A model generated the notes under the pieces. That model worked only from the letters and a program-made list of their open reading frames with translations. It was not told the DNA's origin and searched no databases. Shown here in pieces: positions 40,259-52,183 of a stretch of 64,000 bases of DNA. How positions within the stretch are numbered: position 1 is the first letter of the stretch; each line of letters begins with the position of its first letter. Location of the stretch: positions 545,638,879 through 545,702,878 of the forward strand of contig OY856413.1 of assembly GCA_963693085.1 (NCBI GenBank). Direction: 5' to 3'. The stretch is from Alisma plantago-aquatica. Lineage: Eukaryota; Streptophyta; Magnoliopsida; Alismatales; Alismataceae. Position numbers and translations under genes: made by a program.

Positions 40259-43200
40259 TGTAAAGACCTCATTTTTACGGTTGAATATTTATAAAATAAT
40301 ATCAAACCATAAACAATCTTTATTACAATCATGCTTGTACATCAGAGTGTGGAAGTGAAATAAAAATATACATAATTCCTATCTAGTCTTCAATCCACAG
40401 AGGAAATCTCCTGCATGTCTCTTCTACGACTTCTTCAAGCCACCTGCCCATGGATTCCTAAAGGGAATGAAGCCACACATGGACCCCATTGAGGGGAAAA
40501 TAAAGGTCAGCAAATCTGGTACAAAAACCATCATTGAGCTATTAAAAACATAGGTACAAAACATGATTCAGGTATGAGATGAATTCTAGGAGGGGACTAT
40601 TTTGTGGACTTAGTTTAGGTAAAAGAGAATAACATGTATCAATTGTTTCCATATATAGAGTTCAAGATGGTATTGACGAGATTAACAATTATACAAAACT
40701 TGTCTAAGTTTAAGAGATCAAAATATTCAAGATGATATTGACAAGGTTATCAATTATACGAAATTTTCTAATTCAAGATACCAAAATAATCAAGATTATT
40801 TGCAAAAAAATGATCAATTCAAATATTAGGATTAAGCATTGTCATATCATTTCTTATCAATGACTATAATGCCATGTGTTCAAACATCTATGAGAGAACA
40901 AAATGGTAGTCTTCTATTTTAACTAGTATACTGGGGGACCACTAATCCATTATAACATGTGCAAATGACGGCGGGACGTACCCAACCTCTAGGAGCCAAA
41001 GCTCTAAAGGGCCAAAGCCTAAAGGGACGATAGTTCAGGGAGTCAAAACTCCAAGAATTCAATTCCAGTGCTTATCATAATATTTATCAATGTTTCACAA
41101 TAATGAATATGAAGTGGTGAACTTTCAAAGAGGAGGAAATGGCTTATGAAAAGTATTGGGTTCACCAACAAACAATATACATGGAGTTTCAAGAGGAAAG
41201 CCAAATAACTCAATAATTAAATAGAGAATCTAGTACCTTAATATATCTAAGACTTCATAAATTGCACAAACACCAAGAATGGCTCTAAGAGCAAGAGATC
41301 TACAAAGTATGGTACAATTTGGTTATCATTTGGCTTGGAATCAATTACTTATTCAATATTTTCTATTAGTGATTTCTTTCCCATCTAGATTTATTAGAAT
41401 ATGTTGGTTTTTCTATTCTCTCTCTTCTTAGGGTTTCTAGTTAAGTCTATGATCAATTTCACTAGTTCATTCATCTTATACTATAGATAAGCACTACGAT
41501 ATATATTTGAGATAACTTCTATATTAGGTTTGAGATGTTTTGAGATATCATATTATACTTATATCAAGCTGTTTAGTTTATTAGTAGCAAGTTTACAATT
41601 TTTTCCTTTATAAAGTTTTGTGTTGAGTAATTACTTTTGGTTGTTATAATATTTCATATTCATATAGTAGTAATCTTTATGAGTCATATACACTTCTAAT
41701 CATTACTCACTCTCATGATTCATGTATTCATATGTTATGTCTATTATGTAATACACTAGTATATACCATATTATGTACATGTTGTATTTTGAAAATATTT
41801 CCTAGGAGTTGGTTTCTTTTTCATCGTGTATTGCGTAATAGTAACATAGTTGGATTTTATTCCCCCCCCAAGGTTGTCATTAAGTTCAAATAGTGTCAAT
41901 CTTATATATAAATGTTGTAAGATACATTATGTACCATATAATTGGATATTACCCGCCCCAATAATGGATAAGTTGTAATCTTATTTATTACTAAGCGAGT
42001 ACAAGGATACCCATGTGTTGATACCTAGGTCTCAAATATGCATTTGAACATAATTAAAATAAATCTAGGTTTAGAGTAATGTGTGTATATCAAAATAGGT
42101 TACCTTACATATGAGGACACAACTAAAATAATTAGTATTTGGGTTCCAAGAATATTTATAAACAAATATTTGAATCCTCATAGGCTGCAAACTTAATACT
42201 TGCTTATATTAGCACATGTACCAATATACTTCTATGACATATCTTTAATATATTACTACTAGTAGTCTGTCTAAAACTATTGGATCTGATTTTGTCTTAG
42301 TACTCGAGTATACATATATGCAATGATAATGATATTGGGTTTCTAAATATACTAACCTAAACAATAACGTTGATTTTTTCATTGATTCGTTATATAATAG
42401 TTATAAACTTTCAAATTTCATTGATGATAAATCATCTAAATCTGGACAGAAAGGAGGGAAAAACTAACCATGCTATTTGATGGACTCAATCCTTCTCAAG
42501 GATTTGTGGAAAAATCTTGATCTGAATTCATCAACAACTCATCCTAGAAATGCTCTTGGTGACGCAGGTGTTTAGGGATCAATGGCTATCCTCGCATCTA
42601 GTTACATCAGCCATCAACAGGGCATGGTAACGGTGCAGTGTAGGTTGTCATGGAGCATGCTTGGCAACAATGATGAGGGTAGAGGTGGTAGGTGAAATAT
42701 AGGTGGTGATACTATGGCTTAATGGTACTGCTTGTTTTGATCCAGTCCATGTGGTATTTGACCTCAACATGGTGGTTTTGGAATCATAGCTAAGATCAGA
42801 ACTTGGCGATGGTGGGTTCCTAGTCCAATTCATCGAATTTCCTTACTAGCGAGGGATTGAGTTGAGGGGTTGTTATAGGTTTTGCGCAATGCATGCGTAG
42901 GCCGAAAGAGACTGGAAGATGTTGGAGCGGTGAGTTGTAGGTCGTAGGAGCCTGCTATGATGTTTGCATGTTTGTGGATTTTTGGTGAAGGAGGGGGTGC
43001 TAGTGATGGCTGTCATTTCTCAAAGAGGAGAGTAGAGTTGCGGCCTTGAAGGTTGCTAGGAGAGATCAGTGGTGATGGCTGGCGAGCGTCGATGCTTAGA
43101 TCCCGATGGGTTCTTATTGCAGTTGGTTGGCGGTCAAGGCCATACATGAAAAGTAAGGACCTCGACGGTGGTGTCCTTTGCGGATGGTGGTGGAGCCAGT

Positions 43201-44663
43201 TTCACTGGCCATGAGCGAGGTCGGTGGTGCCATGTTTGAGTTGCAGACCGTCGGTTGGTATCAAGATGAAGGAGGAGGCGATGGGATGTCATCTGCAGGT
43301 TGGCACCTCTGGCTTCTAGGGTGGATTCCATGTTGATGATGATGAAGGTGGCAATATTAAAGAAGACGGTCTATAGATAACGAAAGGTTGAAGGAAACTC
43401 TGATGAAGATGTGGTGGTGGCAGGGGGAATTAATGGTGATCGAATGGTAGTGTGTTACTGATTAAGGCAGAGAGAAGGGAGGAGGTTGGAGGAGGTCTGA
43501 AGTGTTAGACGAGGAAGAAATTGGAGAAAGATGCCTACAACGGCTGCGGTATGAGGTGTGGTGGCCATGGGTATGGTTTGACACGCTAGGGTTTGTGTTT
43601 GGAGAGACAAGTCTCTATGCTTTTCTATTCTGATTCAGCCTAGCATGAGGCCTTGATAACGTCAGCCGTTTCTCATCAAGTGAAATACCATCACTCATTC
43701 TAGGCAGTTTCACCCTACTATCTTCAATCGTGGGAGTCTGCATTTGAAGAGGGGCATAACCAGTGCAAGAGAATGATCAAGGGAGGATCGTTGATGGCAG
43801 ACTGGTGGGATGAGAAGGAGATTCTGAAGCACCTTGGTCTCCTCGTGGCCGTTTTGCAGACCTGTCTAGGTTGAACTCATTCATTGGGATGGAAGCTATG
43901 TTCCTCTTGTCGTGGACAATGACTCTACTGATCTTCCTGTGTAACCACTAAAATAGAAACTCTGGGAAGGAGGAAGGTGGGTTCGAGAGTTCCTAACAAC
44001 ATTTTTGAAGTGGGATCAACCCACCTCTCTTTTAATGACATTGTATATTGTGTCTAGGGGGAGAGGTAAATGCATGTCTATGTGTAATAGTCATCAATGT
44101 TGGGGTTACATGCTTGAGAATACAATGTCTTTTAATTTCAATGTATGTTATGATCTAGCCTATTTATTCTAAGATTTCATAACATCCATGCTTATACAGG
44201 GAAATGCATTACGAATTTGACTATGTATTAATTTTTCAACAACCCATAGACATCAATGCATATACTTATTTGTCTAGTTGGGTTATCATCTCAACAAGGT
44301 GAATAATGTGTATCTTTTAATATAACTAATATTTTTCCATGATTTGAAACCATTAGTATGAAAAAATTGAGGGCATCCCATGAGTGTGAGGCTAGATTGA
44401 GAAATCTAGGAATTAATGATTCAAATCAACATGATTCAGGAAGCCATATTAAGGGACTAGTTTGCAAATATATCTCAAATGAGGAGAATACCTATATTTA
44501 GATAAGAGAATTTCAATTGAAGAATAATTTGAATCAAAGATTGTGATAATTTAGTCAAAATATTGACTAGTCTTTGGAATGAAGGATAAGATTGTAAATA
44601 AGCTCAAGATGGAGGGAAATAGCTCAAAATTAAATTTTAGTACCCAAAATCTAGTATGTTACA
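40259..44663 (-). repeat. E 3' LTR, 4405 bp
   Basis: Minus strand starts TGTAACATACTAG (44663) and ends CTTTACA (40259). The length is close to the T4 LTR (4385 bp). The part at 42480-43960 is GC-richer with many GGTGG and ATGG motifs. No protein family recognised; short open frames there have no similarity I can name. Confidence 0.85.
42480..43960. other. GC-rich block inside E LTR, origin unknown
   Basis: Base use differs sharply from the AT-rich flanks. On the minus strand it is rich in CCACC, CATC and GCC, like a plant 5' exon or leader. Short minus frames occur at 42648-42833 and 43134-43331. I cannot assign it to a gene. Confidence 0.4.
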
Positions 44664-44763
44664 ACTCTCCACCCCTTAGAAATGATTTTGTCCTCGAAAT
44701 TAGTATATCAATGGTCTTTTTCAAGTGTTAATCTCCACTCTTAAAATCATTCAACTAGACATC

Positions 44764-45056
44764 TTTTTTGAGAAAGGGCGCCTATCATTTTATTACACAA
44801 TCAAATCATTTGCAGCAAGTACAAGGATTTGATCATCAAACCCCCCACCAACATAGTGAGGGTTAATAAAATGATAGGCTGAAATGGCTAAGGCATGTGC
44901 TACTTAATTGCCTTGCCTTGTAATAAAACAAAGATTAAACAAAAGAAAACTACAAGAGAGCTCAATGATATCTTGGGTGATGATGTCCTCATAGATACGT
45001 CTGCCGCAACCTTTCTTCACGGCTTCCACCAATAGTAGGCAATCCGTCTCCACCAC
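44764..45056 (-). pseudogene. RNase H-like fragment of LINE type, with short poly(A)
   Basis: The minus-strand translation from 45056 to TAA 44793-44795 gives ETDCLLLVEAVKKG, DIIELSCSFLLFNLCFITR, then after one TAA codon VAHALAISAYHF, and ends DDQILVLAANDLIV. This is the pattern of the RNase H domain at the end of plant LINE ORF2 (also of RVT_3 domains). An AATAAA lies at 44794-44789 and a run of six A (minus) at 44769-44764 follows. I infer a 5'-truncated LINE 3' end or a captured fragment. No clear target duplication was found. Confidence 0.65.
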
Positions 45057-45690
45057 TATATCCCTTTAGCTAATGTGATATCATTCACTAACTTAGAATT
45101 TTCTCATATCTCCTTGATTGTGACTTAGTTCAAGAAATCATCAGTAAAATTCAATGAAATCATTTTTTCCTTATACAAATAGTATTATAAAGAAAATAAT
45201 CTTTTTGATGAAAGAAAAAAAATCATTTCGATGTAAAACTAAAAATGGCCAAAATCAAAGCACATGACTAAGTCACAATCGTACTAACTATTTGACACTA
45301 TAGTATTAAAGAAGATCTACATGTACATGGAACAAAAAGTGTCACTAGAGTAAATTTACTTATGCTAGGGAGGAAGAATATTGTTTTCTACAAAGGGGTT
45401 TTTCAAATTCAAACTCAAGATTTCTAAATTCCACTATTCACTATTCAACTAATAAGTTGTTCACTTTTTTGTCACCTCAAATCATCTCTACTAATATGGT
45501 GATGTTTCCTCTTCACTAATTGGTAATCTATATGACAAGTGAAAATTAACCCCACCTGAGTTACTATTTCTATTAAACTAGATATGGATAACAAGACTAG
45601 GGTTGGTTCTAAACTACTTGGCTAAGTTCTAAGTATGCTAGTTTTTAATCCTAAATTCCATGAGATAGGCATGAGTGTCGACTGTTTATG

Positions 45691-45702
45691 GATCTGATAC
45701 CA
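45691..45702 (-). promoter_or_regulatory. E primer binding site, initiator-Met tRNA
   Basis: Minus strand TGGTATCAGATC, 11 of 12 bases complementary to the initiator-Met tRNA end, three bases from the 5' LTR end. Confidence 0.8.
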
Positions 45703-45705
45703 TGT

Positions 45706-46426
45706 TGTAAAGACTCGATCTTTACAGTCGAATATTTATAAAATAATATCAAAACATAACCAATCTTTATTACAATCATGCTTATACATCAGAGTGCAGA
45801 AGAGAAATAAAAATATAAATAAGTCCTATCTTGTCTTCAATCCATAGAGGAAATCTCATGCATGTCTCTTCTATGACTTCTTCAAGCCACTTGCTAATGG
45901 ATACCCAAAGGGAATGAAACCACACATGGACCCCATTGAATGGAAAATACAAGTCAACAAATCTAGTACTAAATCCATCATTGAGCTATTAAAACATAGG
46001 TACAAAACATTATTTAGGTATGTGATGAATTCTAGGGGGGGACTATTTTGTGGACTTAGTTTCACTAAAAGAGAATAATAACTTGTATCAATTATTTCCA
46101 GTTCAAGAAGGTATTGACGAGGTTAACAATTATACAAAACTTGTCTAAGTTCAAGAGATCAAAATATTCAAGATGATATTGACAAGGTTAAAAATTATAC
46201 GAAATTTTCCATTTCAAGATATCAAAATAATAAAATTTATTTGCAAAAAAATGATCAATTCAAATATTAGGATTAAGCACTATCATATCATTTCATATCA
46301 ATGACTACAATGCCTTGTGTTCAAACATCTATGAGAGAACGACACAGTAGTCTACTATTTCGACCACTATTTTGGGGGACAACTAATCCATTACAACCTA
46401 TGCAAAGGGTAGTGGGACATACCCAA
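45706..46426 (-). repeat. E 5' LTR remnant, cut by T4
   Basis: Aligns with 40259-40985 of the 3' LTR with roughly one difference in ten by eye. The next bases in the 3' LTR after CCCAA are CCTCTAGG, whereas here T4 starts, so CCCAA (46422-46426) is the T4 target site. Confidence 0.85.
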
Positions 46427-47627
46427 TGTGACACCCCACCATCACACATACAATGAGATAACACACAAAAATGTGCAGAACCTCCTATTACCAAAAGCAC
46501 GGGTTAATTAAAATTGATTGTAGAAACCATACATGAGAGAAATTTTGCATCTAGATCCTGAAGAAAGACATGTTATATAAACATTCACAAGCCTTGTTAT
46601 AGGTCCACAGCTTATCGGAACCAGCTGTACTGTCAGCACCAGAGTTCAACACCTATTTATACATACATAACGGCCACGTACAACTAGCAACAGGATATAC
46701 CAAAAATTACAACAACTAGTCATCGTGAAACATCATCAAACACCTCCAAGGACCTAATTGTATAGGGATTACTCTAGGACTCTACTACAAAACAACCAAA
46801 ATAGCAGCATGTCCATCTCTTGCCTTCTACTACTCTTCTGGCTGCTCGGACGCAACCCCACGATCACCACCATGTCTAGAACGATCACCTTAAAAGGGTG
46901 TAAACCAGCGGGGTGAGACACATAGTCCCAACGAGAAACATAACTCCCCACCAAAACTACAAAACTGGTTAAAATAGATAACATCATATTACTGATAAAG
47001 CGTATAACAAGAGCAGCATACTGAACAAAGCTATTATTACCATCAAACTTACAAAGATATCTGGGAGGCATATAACCAAGTATTTTTTAATGGAACATGA
47101 TTGACAAGATAAGTTTTATAAGAACTTATCACAAGATATAAGGATCATATGTGCAACTACATAGTTCAACTAGAATAGCTATATAAGAAAGACATCAGTC
47201 AATGTTCCATATTTTGTTCTAAGCAAGGTATACTTATTCGACTAGATTACATTTTATTATTATGCCCTGAGGAAGTGAGCCTTCCCTGCTCAAATCCAAC
47301 CATTGGCTGCGAAGCCCAATTCGGTGCCACACATGGTCTAAGGAGATCCAAACTCCATGACCTCACCTTCTCATGGTCAGTACACGAATCATCAAGCAAG
47401 ACCGTAGTCTTATGTTTATGGGGCCTCAACCTCTGGGTTAGCTCTGTAAGCTACATATATCTTTATCTCACCTTATCATAGGTGCAAGTACATACATCTG
47501 AGCCATGAACACATCATGCTCATAATCACACATCCTGAGCCATGGGTCTGTTCACCATGCTCCATATGTCCCGAGTCTGCAACTACAGTTGCACTCAAAC
47601 CCTCCTATTTTAGGCTTGGGGAAACCT

Positions 47628-47651
47628 CACATATTCAACAATATGTGCTCC
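47628..47651 (-). other. Conserved LTR hairpin followed by GCTCC (T4 copy)
   Basis: Plus strand CACATATT-CAAC-AATATGTG then CTCC, eight paired positions. Confidence 0.55.
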
Positions 47652-48729
47652 AGGTAATCCCGCAGGATAAACCTATTTCAACATCACCAAATACTAACGG
47701 TAATGGATCTATGGCTAGGGCAAACTACATGACATGTTCATCTATAATTGATTAATATATTTTAAACCAATTGTTGAGGTAAAACAAAGTATAAACATAG
47801 CTTTATAGAATTACATTATTATTGTCATCAACATATTGTCCTCGGACCTCAATCCCTCATGATATCAGCCACTACCTCTCAAGGTATCACAATCATGCAT
47901 CAGGATCCTGGGAACACATCCCTTATATCATCATCAGACGATAACACCTCACTAGGCACTCCGTCTTATATCAGGTCCTCAGACCTGTCAACTTGTTGCC
48001 ATATTACCACATGGTGCTATTCCAGAACATATGTCTCATAGCTCTTACCAGGCTATGAATCCACATCAAATACCTACATGGTTAGTATACACATTCATAG
48101 AGATAACTAAATCCATCATGGATTAACATAATTATCATTATACTATCAAGTATAAAGAAGCAGCCATGAGTACATCACTCATAAGCTTTATCATCCATAG
48201 TATTATTATCCATCGTGGGCATATATTATGCCTTACACTTGTGACCATATGCATGTGTCATATCAACATGTGTAGCAACATCATATGCTTTCAAGCTTCC
48301 TGGTTCACAATCTATTATTTTAGCTTATCAACATATTTGCAGGATTCAAGGTGGTCACATCATTTCACTGGTATTATCGTTATTAAAAGAGAGCCATCAA
48401 CTGTATACATTTTGGGTTATCGAAACCCTCACAAAAACTCCCGCAACCCTCACTAAGCATGGAAAGCAGCTCCATCGCTCATCAAAGGGTGTACCCGGTA
48501 TAACAGTACCCTTACCAAAGATATTACGACTAGGATTTCCAACCCTAAGGCAACTCACCACCATATCGACCAATCACTGCACATTCTCTGATATGCATCA
48601 AGGTTCCATTGGCACTCATGGTGTTGGGAAGCCATCATCAAGGTATAGCAGGTATCACTACCATGGCTATAGGCCAAGGGTCTAACATGCACCAAGCTAG
48701 GGTTAGGGTTAGGTTTCATTATCGTCTAA

Positions 48730-49000
48730 CCTTCAACCTGAGCCATATCGACCAAAGGGGTGTCGCCCAAGGCACCCTTATCGTGCAACCATCTCAGCAT
48801 CATTCGAGGGTTAACTCTATCGGCCAGGGTACCCATGATGCCCAAGAATGGTGTCGTGCATGTCCATGAAGCATCATATTGGCCAGCATCTAGGGTTAGC
48901 ATGTCAGGCATGAAGCCATATCATCCAACACTTCATACAAGTCAGAGCTCAACTAGGACATAGTGGTATCGACCAAAGCCATCCTGGGCACCATACCACA
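48730..49000. repeat. ATCGACCAA-type repeats in T4 LTR
   Basis: Repeated TATCGACCAAAG, ATCGGCCAG and CCAAGGC motifs, continuing after G2 at 59752-60060. They occupy the LTR position where T1 has dyads. Confidence 0.6.
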
Positions 49001-49005
49001 TCGCC
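49001..49005. repeat. G2 target-site duplication, left copy (TCGCC)
   Basis: Matches TCGCC at 59747-59751 right of G2. Confidence 0.9.
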
Positions 49006-52000
49006 TGTAATGACCCCACCTCCCGGTAACCCCCAATTAAGGGAGATCGAAAGGTCAGAGCTGTTATCCACTAACCCGGATCAAAGGTTCGACAAATAAT
49101 CAATAATAATTATGAAATTCTACCAACTAAACTGAAATCTGGTAGAAAATTTAAAGCTTTTCATACCTTTTAAAACTTTGGGAATCTATCTATCCAATCT
49201 TGATTCTACTCTATTTAATCCTCCTTGCACTTTATGTTTTATTTTCACAATGTGTCACTTTACTATTTATTCATTTCAGGGTTGTACCTAAGACGCCGAC
49301 AAACAAAACGTCGGTCAGCATATCGAAATATACTGGTATGTGGGGACAACCAAAAGTTTGCACATATGGATAACAATCTAATTATCACAATCAAGTTAAT
49401 TAACAAGCCAATTTACACTTTTCAGTATGACATTGTCCACCACTTTTGCCCTAACCCTGGCATACACACCTTAGGGTTTCTTTTGCCAATGACTTAAGGC
49501 CACCTTCTCAATCCCGAGCTTGGTGCCTGGGGGTCACCACTCATGGTGCCCACTAGTCATGCAATATCATAGGCCACCTTCTCATTTCCGAGCTTGGTGC
49601 CTGGGGTCACCACTCATGGTGCCCATTGGTCTACCCATCTAGGCCTGACCTTTGGCATCTTCCATTAGGGTGGCATGTAGGTGTGAGAATACATACTTCT
49701 ATTATTAATGTGATAATCATAGTGACTTTATGATTTGCAAGTATGAACATACAAATTGATAATTTGCATTCAATGCGATTAACCATCCAGAAAATCCTCA
49801 GAAAACTAAGGCAGTTATTCATAATTAACCACATACCTGATAAACAGACTTGAATGTAGAAATAACTCAACCAATCAAGAGATCAAGCAAGTACATACAG
49901 GTTGATCCTGAAAAAGGCATCAAATATATTTCTATCATGGATCATGGTATTCAAATCTAATAGGCCTAATCCTACCCTAGGGTTACTAGCCCTTTTTAGG
50001 GTTTTGACCATAATTAGGGTTTTACTTCCTTTTTACCACTGGTACTTTATTTTTATCAAATATCCATCAAACCCTAATTATCTCATTTTATTTTCCATTA
50101 AGATCTTAAGGTATGATTTGAATCACAAAAACCCAAATTTTCAGATTATTATATCCTTTCTTCCTTTTTTCCCTCACTTAGGGTTTTTAAGGGTTTTAAT
50201 CAACATATTAGGTTTAAACCATAATCCTTGAAATTCCCTCATCAAAATAGATTAAAATCCATCTTAATCATTAACCAAGTTAATAATGCTCGAAATAACT
50301 TATTTGCAAGATTAAATATATCTTTTATCAACATTTAGGGTTTCTAACTAGAAATTAATACCTTTTCTCTCCAAAATATGCACTTTTGCAAAAGTATACA
50401 TATTTCGGTATCCAAACCATTTTTAATGCATCCCTCGTATTTTTCTGATCATTTTTCATGTATTAACTTTTCCCATCCGAGTTTCATATCTCAAGATATG
50501 ATTTTTATGGGAAAAACCCTTCTGTATTGGTTTACTTGCTATATTTAGAAAAACAAGAGGCGTCAGATCCGTGGTCCAGAGGATCACAAGAAATCCAATG
50601 GTTCAGAGGAAACCGCCTAACTACGATTAAAAGAATCAAAAGACGACTTTACCCTTACCTCTTCACTGCGTGCACAAGGGCAGGAATGTAATTGTGCATC
50701 AGGTTGTCTTCAACCTCGCGTGTTCCTTCTCATGCAAACCAACGGTCAATTGGGAAGTTGACTTCGAGCTCTAGAGCACCTGTGCACGATCCAAGACCAC
50801 CGATCGCTCTGTCTCCATCTCACAAACTCGACGATCCCCTCAATTGGTCGTGGGCACCTTTCCTTCCGATGGGGCTACTCCATGTTCCGTCGGTGACCTC
50901 TACTTCTAGGCAGAAGTGCAGGTCATGGCCGAAGCTTCAATTGGAGGCATAGGCACGATCTTTGGCTCCATCCGGTTTCGCTAGAACGCTGACTAGATGT
51001 GTTGGTTCCACAGATAACCCCCCCTACATATAGGATCGACCACCTGTCCAACGATTTTGAGACTTCCATTTGCGTGCATGAAACCACCCATAAACCAGGT
51101 TGGTTGTCTTCGGAACAGACTCTCGAAGGTGATGAACTCATCACCAAGACTGCACACTGTTCTCAATTTGAGCAATCCTTGATCGAAGATTTCACAATCT
51201 GTTCCATGTGGCATGTTCCTCACAAGACTGGGACTGATTCCTAGTCATTGGATCTTTGATCCAATGGTCGCGCCTCAACTATCAAAATAGGAAAATCAGG
51301 ATTTTATTGTGACACATAACTACTATGCAATTAATGTCCATACTTTAGGATAATTTCTAAATTACATATCTTGTAATCCGTGCATCATTTTGCAACCAAA
51401 TTTTGAGGGAAACTTCCTCTTGGATTTATCTACTCGCATACCAAAACTGAGTCCCAAATTCCAAAGGAAAATGGCCTTTTCTTCAAAAGTTAATTATTCT
51501 TTAATAAGACTTATTTAATTGATATTTCCTTTTTCTCTTGCCATTATCATATCATCTTGGATTCCTTGGAACTCAAGGAACCCTAAAGGCATTGTTTCCC
51601 ATATTGGGGAAACATCTATTTGCCTTTATCCTTTTATTTATGTCTATTTCACATATTTTCCTTATCTTTTTATTAAAATATCTCTTTTTGAGGATTTCTC
51701 TTTTTATCTCTCTTTTATTTTCCTTTTAATAGTAGAAACCCTTTGTATAATAAAATCCACCAAGGATAACTCAATTGTACCTCTTTTCACTTATTTTCCA
51801 TATTTTATCATTATTTTCAATTTCTTTCTTAATAAAGAAATATCTAATTGATATTTTCTTTTCTTATTGCTTTATCTTTGCAATTTTGGACTCCTTGGGA
51901 CCCAAGGAACCCAAGAGGTACGAAATCCAACTTTGGATTATACTCGTTTTCCTTCTAGAGGTTTCCAAAACTTTCTTTTCTCAAAAAATCAATTATTCAT

Positions 52001-52183
52001 TTATTAATTGAATTTCCTTGTTATTGGGCCCAATAGCCAATAAAGCCCACAACACAATCATCAAGGCTATTGTAAATGAAATCCATTTATTCGCAACAAA
52101 TTGTATCATTATTTGACCAATCATATTTAATGTGAGAAATTACATTTCTCACCCAAAGGAACCCAAAAATTGGGGTTGTAACA
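49006..52183 (-). repeat. G2 3' LTR, 3178 bp
   Basis: Minus strand TGTTACAACCCC to GGTCATTACA, the same ends as G1. It holds a telobox-like cluster (49970-50345), a TATA box (minus CCTATATGTAGGGGGG, near 51014-51030, one base changed from the other copy) and GGGCCCAATAGCCAATAAAG near 52026-52045. Open frames such as 49225-49497 recur in the other LTR simply because the LTRs are copies. Confidence 0.93.

Larger units (their letters stand above)
44664..45705 (-). other. Interior of E
   Basis: About 1 kb without gag or pol. It contains a polypurine tract at the left, a LINE-type RNase H fragment (44793-45056), AT-rich sequence, and a primer site at the right. Nothing else recognised. Confidence 0.75.
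40259..46426 (-). mobile_element. E: non-autonomous long-LTR element with about 1 kb interior
   Basis: 3' LTR 40259-44663 (4405 bp), interior 44664-45705 (1042 bp) and 5' LTR remnant 45706-46426, cut by T4. The two LTRs align well (for example 40441-40620 against 45888-46060). A primer site lies at 45691-45702 and a polypurine tract at 44668-44681. There is no gag or pol. CCAGG at 40254-40258 is the probable left target duplication. Confidence 0.85.
46427..49005 (-). repeat. T4 3' LTR, inner part left of G2
   Basis: Plus strand starts TGTGACACCCC. It contains the GTGAGAC....CATAACTC motif (46917-46950), the hairpin plus GCTCC (47628-47651), and from about 48600 repeats with ATCGACCAA and ATCGGCCA cores. 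No gene. Short open frames here have no family match. Confidence 0.85.

Noticed and set aside
49225..49497. 90-aa frame that recurs at 56801-57073
   Set aside because: Recurrence is explained by the two LTR copies of G2; the protein has no recognised features.
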